A stretch of 64,000 bases of DNA from Anaerofilum hominis (GTDB taxonomy: Bacteria > Bacillota > Clostridia > Oscillospirales > Ruminococcaceae), in assembly GCF_014287275.1 (NCBI RefSeq), contig NZ_JACONZ010000002.1, positions 620,001-684,000 on the forward strand. Reading direction: 5' to 3'. Position numbers and translations under genes: made by a program. Of this stretch, positions 9,301 to 17,173 are shown one piece after another. Every line of letters begins with the position of its first letter. The stretch's first letter is position 1. A model generated the notes under the pieces. That model was not told the origin of the DNA. It did no database searches and was given only the letters and a program-made list of their open reading frames with translations.

Positions 9301-9673
9301 GTACCGGGTGGACGGGCTGGTGCTGGACGATGATATGGTGCTGCGCGCCATGGACCATGAGGGGAGCGGGGCCTTTATCCCGGTGGGCCGCACTTCCACC
9401 GGCAGGCTGCGCAAAAGCAAAAAACTGGCGGATCTGGAAAAACTGGGCCGCATCGAGCGCCGGATCGAAGATCTGGTGCGCGAGATGGCGGCCGGGCTGT
9501 ATGTGGGCGGCGTGGACGCCCGGCCGCTGGTGAAGCAGAACAGCCGGCCCTGCGACTGGTGCGATTATCGCAGCATCTGCCGCCATGTGGACGGCAGAAA
9601 CGAGCGGCAGATCGCCGCGCCGAAAGATGCCTTTGAGGCACAAGAGGGAAAGGAGGGGAACGCCGGTGCCTGA
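6377..9673 (+). CDS. addB: ATP-dependent helicase/deoxyribonuclease subunit B
   Basis: 1098 residues. AddB is the second nuclease/helicase-like subunit of AddAB, which resects double-strand breaks and loads recombinase. The start is the TTG at 6377, preceded by AAGGGGG with a 7-nt gap; the product opens LQLILGTGGSGKTTELLQ with a Walker A motif. Near the C terminus are the RecB-type nuclease core VVDYKTGG (~residue 912) and the cysteines of the AddB iron-sulfur staple: one in YYSCSYAYF (~residue 750) and a C-terminal CDWCDYRSIC cluster (~residue 1060). Length is normal for the family. The gene overlaps addA by 8 bp. The frame continues upstream to 6191 but has no better start. Confidence 0.95.
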   Translation: MLQLILGTGGSGKTTELLQRVQQRAGQGKRCLYLVPEQFSQTAELLLYDALGDRLSAFAEAVSFRTLAERIERECGGQALPTLTDAGRCVFVRRAITSLGEEVRYYRRHRHNTAFLAECAAAIGELKTAGASSGLLADAAARAGSEKLAELSLIYAATEAAMEGKAIDPSDRVSRAAEQLLPGLFADVWFYVDDFDGFTAPQYALLRRLMPWAEGVTVTLCCDGLSDAEGGFGLFSPVKKTAQRLIRLAKAEGETVETPTVLRGNRRAARPGLAAVELLLTGAADDGPLPAEGVTLDRPATREEECARVAAAIRALAESGTRYSEIAVVCRLLEDFRAPLQAALARQQIPFFFDRSVTAEYTAPVAFLRAALGLARGGVSTRYLLALLKTGLCGVPVEAVSALENYAFTWQPSAAAWREPFTLNPAGLGRELRPEDEAELELAETARQAVMGPVLDFLEHVKNPTGLSLSRRLYLLLAAFDAPAQLSATAAALRAAGEEEAADDALRMWDVAMEDLDEMARLLGEDRVAPGEYDELLVLLVRSAEVGRVPRTMDSVLVTAADRMRLTSPQHVFVLGLTEGDFPKQVGASGLLTHADRELLVGEGIEMPGGFENRVLQEQMFFYRALTAPREGLWLTAPQTVNGEPKSLSAPAAALAQRLCPPAPAPGVDQLCAAPPAALAGYAARYRQDDPVTAALARALQGQPEQAALLAVLERAARPRRFGVEDTAVLRRLLGGRMSLSPTRVERYYSCSYAYFLEYVLRLRVRRKAELSPIESGSFVHYVLENALRRTGASFLDKTEEELSALSDELCDEYVRSNIPAAVSEGKRFGYLVSRIKENTARLLCFMQREQRQSGFHPEAFELPIAPESGVKPLSLVTPDGDRVQVVGKVDRVDTMQREGVTYLRVVDYKTGGKEFSLDDVWCGLNLQMLLYLFSLCADSGGPFAGAVPAGVLYLSADPPPPLLDRQEAASYEPLYRVDGLVLDDDMVLRAMDHEGSGAFIPVGRTSTGRLRKSKKLADLEKLGRIERRIEDLVREMAAGLYVGGVDARPLVKQNSRPCDWCDYRSICRHVDGRNERQIAAPKDAFEAQEGKEGNAGA

Positions 9674-12600
9674 GTGGACACGCGAACAGGAGATCGCCAT
9701 CAAGGACAGCGGCGGGGCGCTGCTGGTCTCCGCCTCCGCGGGCAGCGGAAAAACCGCGGTGCTGGTGGAGCGCGCGCTGCGGCTCATCGCCGGGCCGGAC
9801 CCTGTAGACGCGGACCGGCTGCTGATCCTCACCTTTTCCAACGCCGCAGCGGCGGAGCTGCGCAGCCGTCTGGGCCTCAAGCTGGAAGAGCGCATCCGCG
9901 CGCAGCCCGCCGACCTGAAGCTGCGCCGCCAGCAGATGCTGCTGCAGCGGGCCAGCATCTCGACGGTCAGCGCTTTCTGTATGCAGCTGCTGCGGGAGCA
10001 TTTCAGCAGCCTGGACATCCCGCCGGATTTTACAGTCGCGGACGACGCGGCGGTCTATGAACTGCGGCAGTCGGTGCTGGCCGAAGTGCTGGAGGAATCG
10101 TATCAAAAGCCGGACTTCGCCGCTTTTGCGTCCATTTTCGGCCGCGCGCGCAGCGACCGTCAGGCGGGGGAGGCTCTGCTGGCAGTCTATGACCATCTGC
10201 GGGCGCTGCCGTTTTTTGACCGGGCGCTGGGCCAGCTGCTGGCCCTGTACGACCACGACGGCCCGGCGGCGGAAAGCCCCTGGGGGGCCGAGCTGCTGCG
10301 CGGCGCGCGGGAGGGCGCGGGGGCGGCGCTGGCTCTCTGCGGCGCGGCGCTGCGGGTGGTGGACGCAGAGCCCGCACTGGCCGCCTATCGCCCCGCCCTT
10401 GAGGGGGACCGCGCCTGCTTTGAGCGGGTGCGCGACCTGCTGGCCCGGGGGGACTGGGACGGCGCGCGGGCGCTGCTGGCGGGGTACACGCCCGGCAAGC
10501 TGTCGCCGGTGCGCGGTTTTGACGGGCCGGCAAAGCAGTTGGCGCAGGACCTGCGCGCGGGCGTTAAGGCGCAGGCGGCGGCGATCCTGGAAGATCAGCT
10601 GCTCTGCGGCGAAGAGGAATTCCGGCAGGATATCGTCGCCGCGCGGCCGCTGGTGGCGGCCCTCTGCGAGGCGGTGCGCCTGTTTGACGAGCGCTTTTTT
10701 GCGGCAAAGCTGGCGGACAAGGTGCTGGAATTTTCCGATTTTGAGCATCTGGCGCTGCGGCTGCTGGCGGGCGAGGACGGCGCCCCCACCCCCCTGGCCG
10801 CCGAGGTGCGGGGCAGGTTCGACGCGGTGATGGTGGACGAATACCAGGACACCAACGCGATCCAGGATCTGCTGTATCATCTGCTGGCCGCGCCCGACGG
10901 CTCCGATCTGTTTTTTGTGGGCGATGTCAAGCAGAGCATTTATCGGTTCCGCAAGGCGATGCCGGAGATCTTCATCGAGAAAAAAGACCGCTTTGCCCCC
11001 TATGACGGCGCGCATTATCCGGCCAGCCTGATCCTGGAGCACAATTTCCGCTCATCCAAAGGGGTCATCGAGGGCATCAACTATTTCTTTTCCCAGTTGA
11101 TGAGCCGCCAGGTGGGCGAGCTGGACTACAGCGGCGGAGAGCTGCTGCTGCCGGGGTCCGGCGCGCAGGATACGGGCCTGCCCGGCGCAGAGCTGCTGGT
11201 GGTGGATGCGGCGGAGAACCCGGCTTTCGGCGAGGCGGACGCGGTGGCGGAGCTGATCGTGCGCATGGTGCGCGAGGGCGCGCCGGTGCGCGGCGGTGAC
11301 GGGGCGCTGCGCCCCTGCGGTTTTGGCGATTTTTGCATCCTGCTGCGCTCCCCGCGCGGTGCGGCGGCGGCGTTTGCCGACGCGCTGGCGGCGCGGGGCG
11401 TGCCGGCGCACACCGACCTTGGCGACGGCATTTTGACCCTGCCCGAGGTGCAGCCCATGATCGCGGCGCTGCGGGTGCTGGACAATCCCGCCCAGGACGT
11501 GCCGCTGGCGGCGCTGATGACCTCCCCCATGTTCGATTTTTCCAGCACGGAGCTGGCGCGGCTGCGGGCGCAGACGCCCGAGGGCAGCCTGTTCGGCGCG
11601 GTGTCCCGCAGCGCGGAGCCAAAAGCGCGGGCCTTTTATGAAAAGCTGATGACCCTGCGCAGCGAGGCGGCCTTTTTGCCGGTGGACGCGGTGTGCGAAA
11701 AACTGCTGGCCGACACCGGATATCTGCTGGCCGTGCAGGTGGCGGAGGGCGAGGGGGACGCGGGCGAGACGCGGCGGTCCGCGCTTTTGGAGTTTGTGCG
11801 CATGGCGGCGGGCTATGCCGCCGCGGGCAGCGGCGGGCTGTCCGGCTTTCTGCGCAGCGTGGACAACGCCCTGCTGGCAAAAAGCCGCCCCGCCGCAGGC
11901 GGTGCAAAGCCCCCGGCGGGCACGGTGAGCATCCTCAGCATCCATCGCTCCAAGGGGCTGGAATACCCGGTCTGCATCCTGGCCGATACGGCCCGGCAGT
12001 TCAATAAAAAGGATCTTTACACCGCGCCGGTGCTGCGCCATACCCTGCTGGGGGTGGGGCTATGCCTGCGCGGCAAAAACGGCGCGCGTTATCCCACCGC
12101 GCCCCAGAGAGCCATCCGCCAGGCGCTGCTGCGCGAGCAGCTGTCGGAGGAGATGCGGGTGCTCTATGTGGCCCTTACCCGCGCCAGGGACAGGCTTTTC
12201 CTGACGGCGGCCAGCAAGGACCCGGCGCGGATGCTGGGGCGGCTGGCGGTGACCCTGCTGGGCGCGGGAGGGCTCACTCCGCAGGTGGCGGCGGGGGCGG
12301 GCAGCTTTGCCGACTGGCTGTGCATGGCGGCGCTGCTGCATCCGCAGGCAGAGGAACTGCGGGCCGCTGCGGGCGCGGCACAGCTGCCGCTGGCCGCTGC
12401 GCCGCAGGGCTCGCTGTCGGCCCGGCTGGTCAAAGCGCCCCTCCATCCCGAGGGGGAGGCCGCCGGCACGCAGCCCGCAGGGCGCACGGCGGCCCCGGAC
12501 CCGGAGCTGCTGGAGGCGCTGCAGCGCCATTTTGCCTGGCGCTATCCGCGGGAGGCGCTGCTCTCGGTTCCGGCCAAGGTGTCGGTCTCCTCGCTGGTAC

Positions 12601-13172
12601 ACGCTGCGCGGGACGAGGCGGAGACCCCGCTCCGGCGCCCCTCTTTCATATACTCGTCCGGCCTCTCCGCCGCAGAGCGGGGCACGGCGCTGCACGCGGT
12701 GCTGCAGTACGCCGACTTTGCCGCCGCGCGCCGCGATCTCAGGGCCGAGCTGGAGCGGCTGGTGCGGGAGGGACGGGTGAGCGAGATCACGGCGGCCGCT
12801 GCCGACCGCGCGGCGCTGCAGACCTTTTTCCGCTCGCCCCTGATGGAGCGCATGCTCTCCGCCGACCGGCTGCTGCGCGAGTACGCCTTTTTTACCCGCA
12901 TCCCGGCCGGCAGCGCCGCGGCCCTCGCCGGCCCGCTGGCTTATGAGCCGGTGCTGGTGCAGGGTGTGGCCGACTGCGTGATCGAAAAGGACGGCGAGCT
13001 GGCCCTGGTGGACTACAAGACCGACCGCAATAAAACGCCGGAACAGCTGCGCGACCTTTACGCGCCCCAGCTGGCCCTTTACCGCGAGGCCCTGCAGCGC
13101 CGTCTGGGCCTGCCCGTGGGACGGTGCAGCCTGTACGCCTTTGCCCTGGGCCGCGAGATCGAGGTGTTCTAA
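9666..13172 (+). CDS. addA: ATP-dependent helicase/nuclease subunit A
   Basis: 1168 residues; the UvrD-type motor and nuclease subunit of AddAB. The start is GTG 9666, 7 nt after a perfect AGGAGGGG (9651-9658) and inside the end of addB, so synthesis is coupled. Helicase motif I is VSASAGSGKTAVLVE near the N terminus, motif II is MVDEYQDTNAIQ (~residue 390), followed by the FVGDVKQSIYRFR motif; a late ILSIHRSKGLEYPV motif and MRVLYVALTRAR complete the SF1 set. The RecB-family nuclease motif LVDYKTDRN sits ~50 residues from the C terminus. AddAB replaces RecBCD in Firmicutes and recognises a Chi sequence; the local Chi was not determined. Confidence 0.96.
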   Translation: MPEWTREQEIAIKDSGGALLVSASAGSGKTAVLVERALRLIAGPDPVDADRLLILTFSNAAAAELRSRLGLKLEERIRAQPADLKLRRQQMLLQRASISTVSAFCMQLLREHFSSLDIPPDFTVADDAAVYELRQSVLAEVLEESYQKPDFAAFASIFGRARSDRQAGEALLAVYDHLRALPFFDRALGQLLALYDHDGPAAESPWGAELLRGAREGAGAALALCGAALRVVDAEPALAAYRPALEGDRACFERVRDLLARGDWDGARALLAGYTPGKLSPVRGFDGPAKQLAQDLRAGVKAQAAAILEDQLLCGEEEFRQDIVAARPLVAALCEAVRLFDERFFAAKLADKVLEFSDFEHLALRLLAGEDGAPTPLAAEVRGRFDAVMVDEYQDTNAIQDLLYHLLAAPDGSDLFFVGDVKQSIYRFRKAMPEIFIEKKDRFAPYDGAHYPASLILEHNFRSSKGVIEGINYFFSQLMSRQVGELDYSGGELLLPGSGAQDTGLPGAELLVVDAAENPAFGEADAVAELIVRMVREGAPVRGGDGALRPCGFGDFCILLRSPRGAAAAFADALAARGVPAHTDLGDGILTLPEVQPMIAALRVLDNPAQDVPLAALMTSPMFDFSSTELARLRAQTPEGSLFGAVSRSAEPKARAFYEKLMTLRSEAAFLPVDAVCEKLLADTGYLLAVQVAEGEGDAGETRRSALLEFVRMAAGYAAAGSGGLSGFLRSVDNALLAKSRPAAGGAKPPAGTVSILSIHRSKGLEYPVCILADTARQFNKKDLYTAPVLRHTLLGVGLCLRGKNGARYPTAPQRAIRQALLREQLSEEMRVLYVALTRARDRLFLTAASKDPARMLGRLAVTLLGAGGLTPQVAAGAGSFADWLCMAALLHPQAEELRAAAGAAQLPLAAAPQGSLSARLVKAPLHPEGEAAGTQPAGRTAAPDPELLEALQRHFAWRYPREALLSVPAKVSVSSLVHAARDEAETPLRRPSFIYSSGLSAAERGTALHAVLQYADFAAARRDLRAELERLVREGRVSEITAAAADRAALQTFFRSPLMERMLSADRLLREYAFFTRIPAGSAAALAGPLAYEPVLVQGVADCVIEKDGELALVDYKTDRNKTPEQLRDLYAPQLALYREALQRRLGLPVGRCSLYAFALGREIEVF

Positions 13173-13284
13173 GCGGACGCCGCAGAGAAAAGCGGGCTGC
13201 GCACCGTCACCTGACAAAATAGACCTGCGCGGGCGCCGGGGGAGATCCGGCACCCGCGCCCTGAAAGCAGCAGAAAAACCGTTA

Positions 13285-13328
13285 CCGGCTCTCCGGACTG
13301 TTTTGCCCGGAGAGCCGGATCTTTTTAT
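13285..13328 (+). terminator. Terminator of the addBA operon
   Basis: A 12-bp perfect stem CCGGCTCTCCGG / CCGGAGAGCCGG with a 10-nt loop, followed by ATCTTTTTATTTT. A second GC-rich inverted repeat without a T-run lies just before it (13229-13260). Confidence 0.9.
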
Positions 13329-13429
13329 TTTCCGGCTGGGCATTTTGCATGTTCCCAATATCCCGCTGCGGCGCAGCTGCCTGTGCGGACAGAGGAGATA
13401 CGGCCTCACTGAGCTCGAAGCAAAAGCAG

Positions 13430-13458
13430 TTGACAATTTTGGAAGAGGGTGATATATT
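13430..13458 (+). promoter_or_regulatory. Consensus sigma-A promoter
   Basis: TTGACA (13430-13435), 17 nt, TATATT (13453-13458), in a short AT-rich island. It points at the permease remnant and the nucleoside hydrolase gene and was probably the promoter of a longer operon before part of it was lost. Confidence 0.8.
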
Positions 13459-13471
13459 CTAAATGCCATAT

Positions 13472-13504
13472 AGTTTTATAGATAAACCGTCAATCTATTA
13501 AACT
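13472..13504 (+). promoter_or_regulatory. Inverted repeat in the leader, possible operator or RNA hairpin
   Basis: AGTTTTATAGAT and ATCTATTAAACT are 12-bp arms with one mismatch and a 9-nt loop, placed just downstream of the expected transcription start (~13465). No T-run follows. It abuts the start of the homology to the permease remnant. Confidence 0.5.
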
Positions 13505-13506
13505 AA

Positions 13507-13752
13507 TTGTTTCCCGCCGGGCGCGGTTATATGGCCTTCTCGGCGCAGAATCTGGGCAACGGCACCCCCATCGGCACTTTTCTGGCCAGCTTTATCTTCG
13601 GCATCGCCGACGCGCTGTCCAGCACGCTGCAGGTGCTCAGCCTGCCGGCCGAGTTCATCCAGATGATCCCCTATCTGACCACGGTCATCGGCCTGATCCT
13701 CTACGCCATGAGCCGCAAGCGCCGCGCGGCCAAAGCGCGGGGCAAGCTGTAA
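13507..13752 (+). pseudogene. C-terminal remnant of a nucleoside-type ABC permease
   Basis: About 81 codons that align with the very end of BMP-linked ABC permeases of the YufQ/NupQ type: the PAGRGYMAFSAQ segment, then GTFLASFIFGIADAL and EFIQMIPYLTTVIGLILYA, the last two membrane helices. An intact protein has about 300 residues, so roughly three quarters is missing, and the companion permease, ATPase and lipoprotein genes are absent too. The sequence before codon 1 is AT-rich leader, not permease. I read this as a deletion that joined the operon promoter to the 3' end of its last transporter gene; the nucleoside hydrolase that follows fits the substrate of the lost importer. A short translated peptide from the TTG at 13507 is possible. 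Confidence 0.75.
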
Positions 13753-13893
13753 AAAAGACGGGGCAGGGGCTGCGGGCCGGCCGTCTGTGTGAAAAAGCGC
13801 GCGCGCAGGCCCTGCCGCCGATTTTAAAAAATTTGATTTGCCGTTTGCAAGGCTCGCTTTTTGGGCGGCGCGCGGCAGAAAGGGTTGGTAGTT

Positions 13894-14931
13894 ATGATGA
13901 AAAAGATCCCGGTTATAATCGATTGCGACCCCGGCCATGACGACATGATGGCGCTGGTGCTGGCGTACGGCAGCCAAAAGCTGGACATCCGTGCGGTGAC
14001 GACGGTGGCTGGAAACAACACCATCCGGAACACCACGCAGAACGCGCTCAACGTGCTGCACTATATCGGCGCGGACGAGATCCCGGTGGCCATGGGCTAT
14101 CAGGACCCCATGGTGCGCAGCCACGCGCAGGTGATGGAGTCGTTTATGGCGTCCCGCAAAAAAATGCGCCCTCAGGAGACGGTGCCCGCAGAAGAGAAAA
14201 AGATCACCGGCGCCAGCGTGCACGGCGTCAGCGGGATGGACGGCTTCACCTTCCCCGCAGAGAACCCGAAAAAGGCCTGCGGCCTGCACTCGGTCGAGAT
14301 GATGGCGAAGGTCCTGCGGGAGAGCGATGAAAAGGTCACGCTGATCGCCACGGGGCCGCTGACCAACCTGGGGTTCCTGGTGCGCCTGTATCCCGAGCTG
14401 CTGGAAAAGATCGAGCGCATTTCCCTGATGGGGGGCACCAGCGAATTTGTGCTGAGCCGTCCGTTTATGGAGTTCAACACCTTTGTGGACGCCGAGGCGA
14501 CAAAAATCGTCTTTGAGAGCGGGGTGCCCATCACGATGTTCGGTTATGACGTCACCTATCGGGTGCTGTTTGACCAGGACACCGTCGACCGCCTGCGGGC
14601 GCTGGGCAACAGGACCGGCGGCATGGTGGCGGACCTTTTGTCCTATTTCCGTGAAAACCACAACAAAGCGCTGACCCGGCTGGAGCTGGGCGACCGCGCG
14701 CCGATCCACGACGCCTGCGCAGTGGCGGGCGTGATCGACCCCACCCTGGTCACCGACAGCCGCAGGATGCACGTCGACATCAACATCGGCGGCGAATTTT
14801 TTGACGGGGCCACGGTCTGCGACTACGCCGGCGCCCTGGAAGCCCTGCCCCAAAATGTAGAGGTGGTCTACGATATGGACACGGGCCGTTTCCTGGACAG
14901 CCTGATCGAAGCCGCGGGCAGATGCCTGTAA
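13894..14931 (+). CDS. Inosine/uridine-preferring nucleoside hydrolase
   Basis: 345 residues; hydrolyses the N-glycosidic bond of nucleosides to free base and ribose in the cytosol. The N-terminal calcium-binding signature VIIDCDPGHDDMMAL (residues ~5-19) is the family hallmark; the middle carries LIATGPLTNLGFLVR and the SLMGG loop, and PIHDACAVAG near the C terminus supplies the last metal-binding Asp. The ATG at 13894 follows AGAAAGGG by 8 nt. It lies 141 bp after the permease remnant and probably uses the promoter at 13430. No membrane signal is present, unlike the second hydrolase at 46069. Confidence 0.93.
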   Translation: MMKKIPVIIDCDPGHDDMMALVLAYGSQKLDIRAVTTVAGNNTIRNTTQNALNVLHYIGADEIPVAMGYQDPMVRSHAQVMESFMASRKKMRPQETVPAEEKKITGASVHGVSGMDGFTFPAENPKKACGLHSVEMMAKVLRESDEKVTLIATGPLTNLGFLVRLYPELLEKIERISLMGGTSEFVLSRPFMEFNTFVDAEATKIVFESGVPITMFGYDVTYRVLFDQDTVDRLRALGNRTGGMVADLLSYFRENHNKALTRLELGDRAPIHDACAVAGVIDPTLVTDSRRMHVDINIGGEFFDGATVCDYAGALEALPQNVEVVYDMDTGRFLDSLIEAAGRCL

Positions 14932-15258
14932 AGCGGCCGGCCGGACCCGGTAAAAACAACGGCTGAGCCCCGCCCCTTTTTTGCACAGCCGGGCGCTTTT
15001 CCGCAGCGCCAAGGCTGTGAGGGTGGCGCGGCCGTCTGCCGCGGCTGTCCGCAGCGGCGGGAAAAGCCCCTGCCTGGGCCCGCTTTTTCACTGCCTGTCC
15101 TTTCCAACCGCGTCCCTGCGAAAACGCCGGTCAAAATTTGCCATGCCGCCCTGCGCGCCCCCCGCCGCCCAGCCGGGGCGCGGCGGGGGCGCGCAGGGCA
15201 AAACCGGCGGTTTCCTTTTGTGTTTTGAAATTTCAGATGAAATGGATGTGAAAGCCCG
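14932..15258 (+). other. Intergenic region with a long GC hairpin
   Basis: No gene seen. At 15151-15203 the arms GCCCTGCGCGCCCCCCGCC... and ...GGCGGGGGCGCGCAGGGC form a ~20-bp stem with one bulge and a ~11-nt loop. There is no following T-run, so it is not a standard terminator. It ends 56 nt before the MFS start. Confidence 0.55.
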
Positions 15259-16455
15259 ATGGATCTGAAAAGACAGAAACGGCAATATCTCTTCATCTGC
15301 CTGGTCTATCTGTTTTATTACGCGTCGTATACCTCGTATTTCTCTTTTCTCACGGTATACCTGAAAGGCTGGGGCTACGGCACGAGCGATATCGGTCTGA
15401 TCATGACCTGCAACTCGCTCATCAACCTTGTCTCCCAGCCGCTGCTGGGACAGCTCAGCGACACCCGGTTCCCCATCAAGCGCATCGTCACGGTGGGCAT
15501 GCTGGTCACCATCCCCGGCGCCTTTTTGCTGGGGCCCACAGCAGGCTTTTTTCCGCTGGCGCTGGCCAGCATCCTGCTGGTGGCTTTTTTCGATTACTCG
15601 ATGATCGGCCTGCTGGACACCTGGACCAATCTGGCCAAAGCGGATAACCCGCGCATCAACTACAGCGTGGCGCGCGGTATGGGCAGCCTGTCCAGCGCGG
15701 TGGCCGCACTGGTCATCGGCGACGCGCTGGCGCGGTTCGGCAACGACAAGATCTTTCTCTTCCACGCCCTTTTCATGGCGCTGGCGCTGGTGTTTGTGCT
15801 GCTGTTCCAGGGCATCCCCTGTGCCGGCCGCAGGGAAAAAGGGCAGAAAGCCGAGTCGATGGGCCAGGCGCTGCGGGCGCTGTTCCGCAACAAAAAGTAC
15901 CGCTACTATATCATCGCCGTCTTTCTGGTGAACATGGGCTGGCGGGCCATCCTCACCTATATGCCCAGCATCCTCATCGATTTTGGGGGCAACAGCCGGC
16001 ACCAGGGCATCGCCATGGCCATGTGCACCATTGGCATCGCCCCGTTTATGTTCTTTTATCCGCGTCTGCTCAAGCGCTTTGGCATCGAGCGCATGATCCA
16101 GGTGGGCTATCTGCTCACCGCCCTGCGGGTGCTGAGCATCTGTCTGGTGCGCGATCTGTGGATGATGGTGTGGATCCAGCTGTTCGAGTCCATCTCGTTC
16201 GGCATTTTCCAGCCCTCCACCATCGAGTATGTGAGCACCATTATCCCGCCCAAAAACCGCGCGCTGGCGGTGACGGTGGGCGCTGCGGTGCAGATGGCCC
16301 TGTGCGGCACGGTGGGCAACTATTTCGCCGGTATCTTTCTGGAGCATTTCAGCTTCCGCTGGATGTTCCTGATCTTCGGCGCGGTGGCCCTGGCCGGGTT
16401 TGGCCTGATGCGCATGAGCGTCAAGGCCCCGGCAGAGGCACAAGAGCCTGCCTGA
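15259..16455 (+). CDS. MFS transporter
   Basis: 398 residues with twelve predicted membrane helices in two six-helix halves. The loop after helix 2 carries GQLSDTRFPIKRI, a variant of the MFS motif A (GxxxDRxGRR); the ending is a short Ala/Glu/Pro-rich tail. Overall it resembles the LacY/nucleoside:proton symporter-like MFS branch. It follows the nucleoside hydrolase on the same strand, so uptake or release of nucleosides or sugars is plausible, but no substrate motif is decisive. The ATG has no strong Shine-Dalgarno site, though it fixes the first helix in the right place. A MarR regulator follows with its own promoter. Confidence 0.88.
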   Translation: MDLKRQKRQYLFICLVYLFYYASYTSYFSFLTVYLKGWGYGTSDIGLIMTCNSLINLVSQPLLGQLSDTRFPIKRIVTVGMLVTIPGAFLLGPTAGFFPLALASILLVAFFDYSMIGLLDTWTNLAKADNPRINYSVARGMGSLSSAVAALVIGDALARFGNDKIFLFHALFMALALVFVLLFQGIPCAGRREKGQKAESMGQALRALFRNKKYRYYIIAVFLVNMGWRAILTYMPSILIDFGGNSRHQGIAMAMCTIGIAPFMFFYPRLLKRFGIERMIQVGYLLTALRVLSICLVRDLWMMVWIQLFESISFGIFQPSTIEYVSTIIPPKNRALAVTVGAAVQMALCGTVGNYFAGIFLEHFSFRWMFLIFGAVALAGFGLMRMSVKAPAEAQEPA

Positions 16456-16471
16456 CGCCGCAGAGCCCCCC

Positions 16472-16500
16472 TTGTTCCGCCGGCGGAATTGTAGTAGAAT
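16472..16500 (+). promoter_or_regulatory. Promoter of the MarR-family regulator
   Basis: TTGTTC (16472-16477), 17 nt, TAGAAT (16495-16500). The spacer includes the palindrome CCGCCGGCGG. Confidence 0.5.
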
Positions 16501-16596
16501 AGGACGCATGATATGGAAAAAACGGCCAGGTACAAGCTTCCCGGCCGGCAGGGCGCCCCTGTTCGGCCTGCCGCGGGGCGGACGCGGGGTGAGCGG

Positions 16597-17085
16597 ATGA
16601 AATACGAAAAAGAGCTGCGCGAGCTTTCCGACATGGTGGATAACCTGTATATGCACGGGCGGCTGATGCGCTCGGCGGAGAACAAGCCGCGCTATTACGG
16701 CAGCGATATCCTGCTGTTTCCCAACGAGGTCTACACCCTCAAAGCAATCGCGCAGGAGGAGGGGATCAATCAGACCGAGCTGTCGGAAAAGATGTTCCGC
16801 ACCAAAGGCGCGACCTCCGCGGTGGTGCAGAAACTGGTCCAGAAAGGGCTGGTGGTGCAGGTGGACGGCGAGACGGATTCCCGCATCAGCCGCCTGTACC
16901 CCACCGAAAAGGGGCGGGAGGTCTATCAGAACCATCTCGAGTACGATATGAGATATCTCGAACACCTCTCAAAACGCCTGGACATCAGCCTGGAAGAGCT
17001 GGCGCAGGTGAACCGGGTGCTGCGGCTGATGAACTGGGACTTTGTCCAGCGCCGCCGCCGGGGAGAAACTATCGCCGCCGAGTGA
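16597..17085 (+). CDS. MarR-family transcriptional regulator
   Basis: 162 residues. Winged-helix regulator: ALTLKAIAQEEG-like helix (residues ~45-55), the recognition helix INQTELSEKMFRTKGATSAVVQKL, and the wing GLVVQVDGETDSRISRLYPTEKG are typical of MarR proteins, which repress a nearby gene until a small ligand binds. The ATG 16597 was chosen because it gives the standard N-terminal helix and sits after GGGGTGA; the frame is open back to 16513 with an ATG there, close to the expected transcription start. Its target may be the upstream MFS gene. The end of the protein is basic, followed by a terminator. Confidence 0.85.
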   Translation: MKYEKELRELSDMVDNLYMHGRLMRSAENKPRYYGSDILLFPNEVYTLKAIAQEEGINQTELSEKMFRTKGATSAVVQKLVQKGLVVQVDGETDSRISRLYPTEKGREVYQNHLEYDMRYLEHLSKRLDISLEELAQVNRVLRLMNWDFVQRRRRGETIAAE

Positions 17086-17122
17086 GCGGGACAGGCCCCG
17101 CATCCGCCGCAGGGAGAATGAG

Positions 17123-17157
17123 AAAAAAGCCGTGTGCATCCGCACACGGCTTTTTTT
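17123..17157. terminator. Bidirectional terminator between marR and fbp
   Basis: AAAAAAGCCGTGTG / CACACGGCTTTTTTT stem with a small loop. It serves the two convergent genes. Confidence 0.93.
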
Positions 17158-17173
17158 GCGGCGGCGCGCCCTG

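Noticed and set aside
15088..16965. 625-codon minus-strand frame opposite the MFS gene
   Set aside because: Antisense composition rich in His, Gln and Arg, no ribosome site, no known domain.
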